Of a DNA stretch of 8,486 bases, positions 1-5,800 are shown in pieces; within the stretch, counting starts at the first letter, position 1; each line of letters opens with the position of its first letter. The translations under genes were made by a program, and so were the position numbers. The notes beneath the pieces were generated by a model. That model made no database searches and was not told the origin of the DNA. It saw nothing but the letters and a program-made list of their open reading frames with translations. The DNA comes from an uncultured Bacillota bacterium (lineage in GTDB: Bacteria; Bacillota; Dehalobacteriia; UBA4068). Location of the stretch: contig CAKRYM010000054.1 of the NCBI GenBank assembly GCA_934427095.1, positions 1 to 8,486 on the forward strand. The letters are read 5' to 3'.

Positions 1-785
1 TTGCTATACACGAACGGAGCGTCCGCGTTCCACACATTTCCGTCTACCGTAACGGTGACGCCGTTTTTATCCAGCAGTACCAGGCCTTCCTTCATGCTAA
101 AGGTAATCTGATTAAACTCATCATTTTTCTGCTGCAACCTTAACAGCTGATCCCCAATTTGACGGCGCTGCTCATAAATACGATGCAGTAACGGCGCCAA
201 TTCCTCGTAGGTATCATTTTCCAAAGGGTCTTCCAAATCCAGGGTATTCAACGGGGCAACTACCCGTTTCGCTACCCGCTTCGCCAGAATTAAGGATAAA
301 ATTAAGGCAATGGCCAACACAATCAGCGCCGGTTGCACCATTCCTAATACCAATACCCCCGCTGTGGCCCGGCTGACAGAAATACGCAACACCGTACCAT
401 CGGTTAACCGTGTAGCCTGATATATGGTCTTTTCCAGCAAAGTAGCGGAAAAGCGAGAACTCTCTCCCTTACCGTAGGCCAAAGCTTCCTGAATTTCCTC
501 ACGATCGCTATGGTTTTCCATGCTTTCCTCATCAGCTTGGGTATCATAGATAATCTCTCCGGTTGCATCTATCCAGGTGAGGCGGTAATTCTGGGAATGC
601 AATTCAGACAAATAATCCACACCGTTTTCTTCCACCGCCGTAGCCGCCAGGCTTAATTCATCGGTTAACTGCTTTTCCTGAAGCGTGGTGAAATATTCAT
701 AAAGGCAGCCCAAAATAATCATAAAGCTAGCCAAAAGCACTGCGCCAGCTACAATGACAATGGACTGAAAGATCCGTTTTGTCAT
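1..785 (-). CDS. phoR: PhoR-like sensor histidine kinase, N-terminal 261 codons (runs off left edge)
   Basis: Membrane sensor kinase expected to phosphorylate the response regulator encoded just upstream in response to phosphate supply. I translated it by hand; the frame stays open from the ATG at 785 to the window edge. Visible parts are a membrane segment at residues about 5-28, an extracytoplasmic sensor of about 110 residues (containing DREEIQEAL and a TDGTVLRIS stretch, typical of Bacillota PhoR sensors), a second membrane segment at about 143-168, a short basic HAMP-like/coiled-coil linker (APLNTLDLEDPLENDTYEEL), and the start of a PAS-like domain (EGLVLLDKNG near 233-242). The H box and ATPase domain lie outside the window. 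The ATG overlaps the regulator's TGA by 4 bp (ATGA), and a GGAGG sits upstream. The kinase class and its pairing with the regulator are well supported; phosphate specificity is inferred from the pst context. Confidence 0.88.
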   Translation of the reverse strand, partial: MTKRIFQSIVIVAGAVLLASFMIILGCLYEYFTTLQEKQLTDELSLAATAVEENGVDYLSELHSQNYRLTWIDATGEIIYDTQADEESMENHSDREEIQEALAYGKGESSRFSATLLEKTIYQATRLTDGTVLRISVSRATAGVLVLGMVQPALIVLAIALILSLILAKRVAKRVVAPLNTLDLEDPLENDTYEELAPLLHRIYEQRRQIGDQLLRLQQKNDEFNQITFSMKEGLVLLDKNGVTVTVDGNVWNADAPFVYS

Positions 786-1456
786 GCCTTCACCTCCAAC
801 CGATAGCCAACGCCCCGTACGGTTTCAATTAAGCTACCGTATTGGCCAAGCTTTTGCCGTAAGGTGCGGATATGCATATCTACAGTACGGGATTCCCCCA
901 TATAATCGTCCCCCCAGATATCGCTAAATAGCTGATCTCGGGTAAAAGCAATACCAGGATGAGAAAGAAATAGTCTGAGCAAAGCAAACTCTTTAAAAGT
1001 GAGCATAATTCGCTCTTCATCGGCAAATACCGTATGCTCATCCAAATTAACCACCAATCCACCGGCCTTCAGCAGATGCTGCACAGGCGCAGGTTGATAA
1101 CGACGCAAGACAGCTTTGACTCGAGAAACCATTTCCATCATACCAAAAGGCTTCACCAAATAATCGTCTGCGCCCAAGTCAAGGCTTTGAATTTTATCGT
1201 ATTCCATACCCTTGGCCGTGGCCATGATCACAGGGATCTCGCAGGTATCAGGGTTTGCTTTCAAAAATTTGAGCAATTCTACGCCGCTTTCCCCGGGCAA
1301 CATCACATCCAAAAGAATCAGTTCCGGCTTTTCCTCCTGCAAAGCTGCGCGCAAGGCAGCGCCGTCCGGAAATCCTTTGGCCGTAAAGCCCGTAGAATTC
1401 AGGGTATAAATTTCAATATCGCGAATACCCGCGTCATCTTCCACGCACCAAATCAT
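782..1456 (-). CDS. phoP: OmpR/PhoB-family response regulator of the phosphate regulon
   Basis: DNA-binding transcription factor activated by phosphorylation. At 224 residues it has the usual length of the OmpR/PhoB family. The receiver domain (about 1-118) shows the acidic pair D7/D8, the phospho-acceptor D50 in LILLDVMLPGESG, the switch T80 in VIMATAKG and the invariant K102 in DYLVKPFG. The winged-helix domain (about 128-223) carries LTFKEFALLRLF, the recognition-helix region SRTVDMHIRTLRQKLG and the terminal RGVGYRLE hairpin. An AAGGAGG seven bases before the ATG supports the start. It lies 3 bp after phoU and overlaps the kinase gene by 4 bp, the standard layout of a cognate pair. Being inside the pst operon strongly suggests a PhoP/PhoB role, probably autoregulated through the candidate Pho box upstream of pstS. 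The choice of name (phoP or phoB) is a convention. Confidence 0.95.
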   Translation of the reverse strand: MIWCVEDDAGIRDIEIYTLNSTGFTAKGFPDGAALRAALQEEKPELILLDVMLPGESGVELLKFLKANPDTCEIPVIMATAKGMEYDKIQSLDLGADDYLVKPFGMMEMVSRVKAVLRRYQPAPVQHLLKAGGLVVNLDEHTVFADEERIMLTFKEFALLRLFLSHPGIAFTRDQLFSDIWGDDYMGESRTVDMHIRTLRQKLGQYGSLIETVRGVGYRLEVKA

Positions 1457-1459
1457 GGC

Positions 1460-2110
1460 TTATTCCTCCTTCTCCCGCATACCGGTAGCCGAGAACAATA
1501 CCCATTCGGCAAGGTTTACCGCATGATCCCCAATCCGTTCAAAATATTTGGCAATCATCAATAAATCCAAAGCATATTCCCCTTCTTCCGGCTGGGCAGA
1601 GATAAGGGCGATCAAAGCAGTTTTCACCTGGCCGAAATAATCATCCACCACATCATCATAGGCGATGACTTTTTCTGCCAAAGTAGCATCCTGATGGACA
1701 TAAGCGTCAACACTATCCGTCACCATTTTCATGGTGGCCTTGGTCATTTCCGCAATACAAACCACTTCTGCGCCAGAGCGGCCCTTCAAATAAGGGATAA
1801 TCTCCGCAATATCCTCTGCTTGATCCCCGATGCGTTCCATATCAGTAATCATTTTTAAGGCCGCGGAAATCTGACGCAAATCCTTGGCAACCGGCTGCTG
1901 TTGCAGCAAAAGCTTTAGGCATAGGGATTCAATATCCCTTTCCATCTGGTCAATCTCCCCACCCAAAGCGGCAACCTTTTCTGCCTGGGCAACATCCCCT
2001 TCGGTCAGGGCTTTTGCCGTCAAGGCAATGACTTCTTCACACAGGGCGCCCATTTCAATTAACTTTTTATTCAAAAGGGCAAGCTGTTCATCAAAACGGC
2101 TTCTCATCAT
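1460..2110 (-). CDS. phoU: PhoU, phosphate-signalling regulator
   Basis: Cytoplasmic helical protein that, in studied bacteria, links the Pst transporter to the PhoR kinase and keeps the Pho regulon off when phosphate is plentiful. The 216 residues fit the family. Two PhoU repeats are visible, each ending in the metal-binding ExxxD signature: ERIGD at 92-96 (followed by QAEDIAE) and ERIGD at 191-195 (followed by HAVNLAEW). The gene overlaps the pstB stop. Two adjacent ATGs (2110 and 2107) are possible starts; a GGGAGG lies 5 bases before the first and 8 before the second, so the protein may be one residue shorter. It sits between transporter and two-component genes, exactly where the signalling link would be expected. 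Confidence 0.96.
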   Translation of the reverse strand: MMRSRFDEQLALLNKKLIEMGALCEEVIALTAKALTEGDVAQAEKVAALGGEIDQMERDIESLCLKLLLQQQPVAKDLRQISAALKMITDMERIGDQAEDIAEIIPYLKGRSGAEVVCIAEMTKATMKMVTDSVDAYVHQDATLAEKVIAYDDVVDDYFGQVKTALIALISAQPEEGEYALDLLMIAKYFERIGDHAVNLAEWVLFSATGMREKEE

Positions 2111-2862
2111 CCAAACCTCCCTGTAATATAATCCTCTGTCCGCTTGTCTTGGGGCTGAGAGAACATTTTTTCCGTACCGCCGTATTCAATTAATTCCCCT
2201 AAGAGGAAAAAGGCAGTCTGGTCAGAAATACGAACGGCTTGCTGCATATTATGGGTTACGATAATAATCGTGTACCGATCTTTTAACTGAATTGCAAGCT
2301 CTTCAATTTTGGAAGTGGAAATCGGGTCCAAAGCACTGGTGGGTTCATCCATCAGCAAAACATCCGGCTGAACAGCTAAGGCTCTGGCAATGCAAAGCCG
2401 CTGCTGCTGCCCACCGGAAAGACCTAGGGCAGAGCGTTTTAGCCTATCTTTTACCTCATCCCAAATGGCGGCATCCCGCAAAGAGCGTTCTACAATTTCA
2501 TCCAGTTTGGCTTTGTTTTTAATGCCATGGGTACGCGGTCCATAGGCAATATTATCATAAATGCTCATGGGAAAAGGATTTGGTTTTTGAAATACCATAC
2601 CGATTTCCCGCCGCAGTTCATTCACATCCACAGCGGAAGCAAAAATATCCTGCTCCCGATATTTTACCGTACCAGTAATTTTTACTTCGGGAATCAAATC
2701 ATTCATGCGGTTCAATGTTTTAAGGAAAGTGGATTTTCCGCAACCGGAAGGGCCGATGAGCGCCGTAATATTCTTCTCCGGAATTTCAATATCCACCTGT
2801 TTTAAGGCTTGGGTACTGCCATACCACAAGCACAAATCTTTCGCGGAAATGATGGAGTTCAT
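2107..2862 (-). CDS. pstB: PstB, phosphate ABC transporter ATPase
   Basis: ATP-hydrolysing subunit of the high-affinity phosphate importer PstSCAB, acting on the inner face of the membrane. The 251 residues match the PstB family. Visible are Walker A GPSGCGKST (37-45), the Q-loop glutamine in MVFQKPNPFPMSIYDNIAYG (Q92), the ABC signature LSGGQQQRL (148-156), Walker B VLLMDEPTSALD (168-179) and the H-loop THN (H204). The FQKPNPFPMSIYDN stretch is typical of phosphate rather than other ABC ATPases. The ATG overlaps the pstA stop by 4 bp, and an AAGGAG inside the pstA end serves as its ribosome site. The overlap suggests translational coupling with the permease genes. Confidence 0.98.
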   Translation of the reverse strand: MNSIISAKDLCLWYGSTQALKQVDIEIPEKNITALIGPSGCGKSTFLKTLNRMNDLIPEVKITGTVKYREQDIFASAVDVNELRREIGMVFQKPNPFPMSIYDNIAYGPRTHGIKNKAKLDEIVERSLRDAAIWDEVKDRLKRSALGLSGGQQQRLCIARALAVQPDVLLMDEPTSALDPISTSKIEELAIQLKDRYTIIIVTHNMQQAVRISDQTAFFLLGELIEYGGTEKMFSQPQDKRTEDYITGRFG

Positions 2863-3722
2863 ACGCTTCTCCTTTTCTTGAAGTATTTGCCAATCAACGT
2901 AGTGGACACATTAATGATCAGAGCCAACACCATCAAAATGGCGGCAATAGCAAAGGCAACCTCAAATTCGCCCTGCTCCTTGGCATACACATACAGAGCC
3001 ACGGTCAAGGTTGCGCCAGCGTTTTGCAATCCTTCTACAAACCCGTATAAGGCATGGGCAAAACCAGCGGTATAAAGCAGCGCCGCTGTTTCTCCCAAGA
3101 TACGGCCGATGGAAAGAATGCAGCCAGTGATTACCCCGTCCACACAACCTGGCAATACTACCGTGCGGATAACGCGCCATTTCCCTGCGCCTAAACCAAA
3201 GGCGCCTTCTCGATAGCTTTGGGGCACGGTTTTCAAACTTTCCTGCGTGGTACGCATGATGGTGGGCAGATTCATGATCACCAACGTCAGGCTGCCTGCG
3301 AGCAAAGAAGTTTTCATGTTCAAAAACTGGCAGAAAAACAACATACCCACCAAACCATAAATGATGGAAGGAATACCGGATAAGGTCTCCGCTGCGTATT
3401 CAATCACCGCCACCAGTTTTTTGTTTCCAGCGTATTCTGTCAAATAAACCGCTGCGCCTACCCCCAAAGGAAGAACTAATACCAAGGTGGCAATCACGAT
3501 ATAAATCGTATTCAGCATATCCGGCAGAATACCAATGCTATCATTAAGATAGCTAGGTTCAGTGGAAAGCAATTCCCAGCTTAAATTAGGCAATCCTTTC
3601 CACATCACATACCCGATCAAAAAGATCAATAAGGCGCAAGTGGCTACCGTGGAAACGCCCATCAGCACCCGCATCAAGCGAATATAGGCTTTTCGTTTGG
3701 GGGAAATTCCCTTTCTTTCCAT
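2859..3722 (-). CDS. pstA: PstA, phosphate ABC transporter permease
   Basis: One of the two membrane channel subunits of the Pst phosphate importer. The protein is 287 residues from the chosen start, with about six membrane segments; examples are near 20-41, 69-95, 113-133 and 257-276. The cytoplasmic EAA loop that docks on PstB is seen at about 170-192 (YREGAFGLGAGKWRVIRTVV). The GIPSIIYGLVGMLFF stretch is characteristic of PstA/PstC. I prefer the ATG at 3722 to the one at 3728: the AAGGAGG at 3730-3736 is 7 bases from the former but practically abuts the latter. With this start the gene begins two bases after the pstC stop. It follows pstC and overlaps pstB. Confidence 0.96.
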   Translation of the reverse strand: MERKGISPKRKAYIRLMRVLMGVSTVATCALLIFLIGYVMWKGLPNLSWELLSTEPSYLNDSIGILPDMLNTIYIVIATLVLVLPLGVGAAVYLTEYAGNKKLVAVIEYAAETLSGIPSIIYGLVGMLFFCQFLNMKTSLLAGSLTLVIMNLPTIMRTTQESLKTVPQSYREGAFGLGAGKWRVIRTVVLPGCVDGVITGCILSIGRILGETAALLYTAGFAHALYGFVEGLQNAGATLTVALYVYAKEQGEFEVAFAIAAILMVLALIINVSTTLIGKYFKKRRSV

Positions 3723-3724
3723 GG

Positions 3725-4597
3725 TCATCCCTCCTTGCTCCGTTTTAGGAAGAAATTCAACACAGCGTTAATCATCATAATAAACAAGAACAAAACCAAA
3801 GCAATGGAAAACAAGGCTTGCCTTTGCAACCCTTCCCCCGCATAAGCCATTTCACTAGCCACAGCTGTGGTCAGGAAGCGAACGCTTTGGAAAAGAGAGG
3901 GCATATTGGCCACATTACCGGAAACCATCATTACTGCCATGGCTTCGCCAATGGCCCGGCCTACGCCCAAAACTACCGCCGCAGCAATACCGCTTTTGGC
4001 TGCTGGCACAGATACGCGGAAATAGGTTTCCATGGGCGTGGCCCCTAAGGCCAAGGAAGCGTCCTCATATTCCTTAGGCACGGCTTCTAAAGCAGTCATA
4101 GAAACTTTAATGATAGAAGGAAGAATCATCACAGCCAACACGATAATTGCCGCTAACAAACTGGCGCCGTCCGGTACCTGGAAAAGGATACGAATACCAG
4201 GCACCAGTACCAGCATACCTACTAAACCATAGACCACGGAAGGAATCCCTGCTAGCAAGCTTACTGCCTCTTCCACCAAAGCTTTCATCTTTGGCGGCGC
4301 CACCTTAGCCAGATAAACCGCGGTAAAAAACCCCACCGGCACGCCCAGGAGGATGGCGCCTGCGGTACCGTATATACTGGTTAAAATAAAGGGGAGAATG
4401 CCAAATTTGGGATCTGCTTCTGTGGAAGCCCAAGTTTTCCCAAAGAGGAAATCTACTAGGCCAATTTCACGGATGGCAGGAATACCGGCAATCACCAGAT
4501 ATATCGTAATCAGCAGCACACAGCCAACTGTTACTAGGCCAAGTAAAAGAAATATTCCATGTACCGTTGTTTCAAATATCTGTTTCTTACTTTTCAT
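3725..4597 (-). CDS. pstC: PstC, phosphate ABC transporter permease
   Basis: Partner of PstA in the membrane channel of the phosphate importer. The 290 residues include about six hydrophobic segments (near 13-38, 68-97, 112-136, 146-164, 204-228 and 262-284). The EAA loop is at about 177-199 (EYEDASLALGATPMETYFRV), and GIPSVVYGLVGMLVL is the PstC/PstA hallmark. It is told apart from PstA by order in the operon, by the short loop around 56-66 before the second membrane segment, and by the GRAIGEAMAVMMVSGN stretch typical of PstC. The ribosome site is weaker than that of pstS (GGGGAAGG about 8 bases before the ATG). It follows pstS after a gap that holds a stem-loop. Confidence 0.96.
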   Translation of the reverse strand: MKSKKQIFETTVHGIFLLLGLVTVGCVLLITIYLVIAGIPAIREIGLVDFLFGKTWASTEADPKFGILPFILTSIYGTAGAILLGVPVGFFTAVYLAKVAPPKMKALVEEAVSLLAGIPSVVYGLVGMLVLVPGIRILFQVPDGASLLAAIIVLAVMILPSIIKVSMTALEAVPKEYEDASLALGATPMETYFRVSVPAAKSGIAAAVVLGVGRAIGEAMAVMMVSGNVANMPSLFQSVRFLTTAVASEMAYAGEGLQRQALFSIALVLFLFIMMINAVLNFFLKRSKEG

Positions 4598-4630
4598 ACC
4601 TTCTGCCTTCCCCTGCCTTTTCTTTACATA

Positions 4631-4660
4631 AAGGCGGCATCCCGGCTAGGGTGCCGCCTT
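4631..4660 (-). promoter_or_regulatory. Intercistronic stem-loop between pstS and pstC
   Basis: A 9-bp arm (AAGGCGGCA at 4631-4639) pairs perfectly with TGCCGCCTT (4652-4660). A further CCC/GGG pairs inside after one unpaired base, leaving a 5-base loop. It begins about 17 bases after the pstS stop. On the transcribed strand the hairpin is followed by UUUAUGU rather than a long U run, so it looks like a partial terminator or an mRNA-protecting hairpin rather than the end of the operon. Such an element would leave more pstS than pstCAB message; this role is inferred. Confidence 0.7.
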
Positions 4661-4676
4661 TTTCATCACTAAAGAG

Positions 4677-5537
4677 TTAGTGGACAGATACTGCGCCAGC
4701 AGCAGAGATGATGTCCGCCGCATCAGCAGAGGTTGCGAAGGTGAAGAAGGCTTCGGCAACAGGGGAAAGTTCCGTATCCGCCTTGGTCACCAGGACGAAA
4801 GGACGCTGCACGGTGTAGCTTTCGTCTTTTACCGTTTCTTCACTGGGTGCAACACCGTCAATGGTGACGGTCTTCACACTATCCCCAACAGAGGCCAGAG
4901 AAGCATAACCAATAGCGCCAGGATTCTGAGAAACCGTGGTGATCACGTCGCCGGTAGAGGTCAATTCCTGACGATACTGGCAAGCATCTTCCGTGCCGGT
5001 GATGGATTCAAAGCCGTCTCTAGTACCGCTACCAGCTTCACGGCCGATCAGAACGATTTCTGCGTCATTGCCGCCCAGGTCTTTCCAGTTGGTGATTTCA
5101 CCAGTGTAAATCTTCGCCAAATCTTCCAAGCTCAAATCAGTAACAGGATTTTCAGGATGAACGATAATGGCAATACCATCATAAGCCAAAACGGTTTCCG
5201 TCAAACCACTGTTTTTTTCATCTTCGGTCAGGCTGCGGCTAGCCAGACCAATATCGCAACGGCCTTCAGAAACAGCAGTGATGCCAGAGCCGGAACCCGT
5301 AGGATTATAAGTAAAGGTTACATCGGCATTGGCTTCTTCAAAGGCTTCACCCAAAGAGCCGATTACTTTTTCCATAGAAGTAGAACCGTCCGTAGAAACA
5401 GTGCCGCTGAGAGATTCTTCAACGGTTTCGTTGTTGTTGGTTTGCTCCTGATTTTCTTCTGTGCTTTCCTGGCCGCAGCCGGTCAGCGCAAACAGGGACA
5501 GCACCCCCACAAGAATTAAGCTGATGATCTTTTTCAT
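4677..5537 (-). CDS. pstS: PstS, phosphate-binding lipoprotein
   Basis: Extracytoplasmic phosphate receptor that feeds PstCA, anchored to the outer face of the membrane by lipid. From the ATG chosen here it has 286 residues. It opens with a lipoprotein signal (MKKIISLILV..., hydrophobic to residue 20) and lipobox LTGC with the modified cysteine at 21. An acidic, Asn/Gln-rich linker (about 22-45) follows, then the binding-protein fold. Likely phosphate contacts are in DGSTSME (50-56), GSGSGI (81-86), CDIGLASR (94-101) and GREAGSGTRDGFE (165-177), the classic PstS signature. A GTG six bases upstream (5543) could also start it, but the AAAGGAG at 5547-5553 is 9 bases from the ATG and only 3 from the GTG. 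It is first in the operon, behind the candidate Pho box. Confidence 0.97.
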   Translation of the reverse strand: MKKIISLILVGVLSLFALTGCGQESTEENQEQTNNNETVEESLSGTVSTDGSTSMEKVIGSLGEAFEEANADVTFTYNPTGSGSGITAVSEGRCDIGLASRSLTEDEKNSGLTETVLAYDGIAIIVHPENPVTDLSLEDLAKIYTGEITNWKDLGGNDAEIVLIGREAGSGTRDGFESITGTEDACQYRQELTSTGDVITTVSQNPGAIGYASLASVGDSVKTVTIDGVAPSEETVKDESYTVQRPFVLVTKADTELSPVAEAFFTFATSADAADIISAAGAVSVH

Positions 5538-5546
5538 GTTCACAAT

Positions 5547-5553
5547 CTCCTTT
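5547..5553 (-). promoter_or_regulatory. pstS ribosome binding site
   Basis: AAAGGAG on the minus strand. Its spacing (9 bases to the ATG at 5537, 3 to the GTG at 5543) decides for the ATG start and the shorter signal peptide beginning MKKIIS. Confidence 0.8.
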
Positions 5554-5585
5554 TTGTTTGGTAATTTTTCTTTCCTACGGGTATT

Positions 5586-5629
5586 AGCATACCGCTACCA
5601 TGTAAAATGAAAAAGAAGGCTTTTGTCAA
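5586..5629 (-). promoter_or_regulatory. Candidate pst operon promoter
   Basis: Two readings are possible. In one, the TTGACA at 5624-5629 is a -35 box with a poor -10 (TTTACA, 5601-5606) 17 bases on. In the other, the TTGACA pair is activator binding sequence and the -10 is TATGCT (5586-5591, four of six matches). The second reading places two exact and two degenerate 11-bp-spaced hexamers immediately upstream of the -10, like PhoP-activated promoters of Bacillus subtilis, and would start RNA near 5579. The leader would then be about 40 bases. Confidence 0.5.
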
Positions 5630-5640
5630 ATTCTTGTCAA
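5624..5640 (-). promoter_or_regulatory. Candidate Pho box: two TTGACA direct repeats, 11-bp period
   Basis: TTGACA occurs at 5635-5640 and again at 5624-5629 on the minus strand, separated by five A/T-rich bases (AGAAT). On the plus strand this reads TTGTCAA-ATTC-TTGTCAA, close in form to the enterobacterial Pho box half-sites; on the minus strand it resembles the TT(A/C/T)ACA repeats bound by Bacillus PhoP. More degenerate hexamers continue the phase (CTTCTT at 5613-5618, TTTTAC at 5602-5607). Binding by the regulator encoded in this operon is inferred from spacing and context. Confidence 0.65.
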
Positions 5641-5732
5641 GTTTGCCTGAAGCTGTTTTCTAGCTGCTAAAGGGCTACCCCTAGCGCAAATCACCTACCA
5701 AACCTTAGGGTGGCAAGAGGCTCAACCCAAAG

Positions 5733-5772
5733 AAAAAACCGCGTTTGCAACAAGACATCAGCGAACGCGGTT
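5733..5772 (-). terminator. Rho-independent terminator of ftsH
   Basis: Arms at 5737-5748 and 5761-5772 pair over 12 bp (one G-T pair) around a 12-base loop, with a CCGCG core. The A run at 5733-5738 gives a U run directly after the stem on the minus-strand transcript. It lies about 28 bases after the ftsH stop and separates ftsH from the pst operon. Confidence 0.93.
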
Positions 5773-5800
5773 CTTTCCTTTTCCTTTATGCCAGGGTTAC

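Noticed and set aside
4680..5519. Long plus-strand open frame of 279 codons opposite pstS
   Set aside because: It is the antisense shadow of pstS, with no ribosome site and a composition unlike a real protein (Arg-, Gly- and Phe-rich with no domain).
5667..5684. Imperfect palindrome CTAAAGGGCTACCCCTAG between ftsH and pstS
   Set aside because: Pairing is broken by central mismatches, and it is not placed next to a promoter element or gene end.
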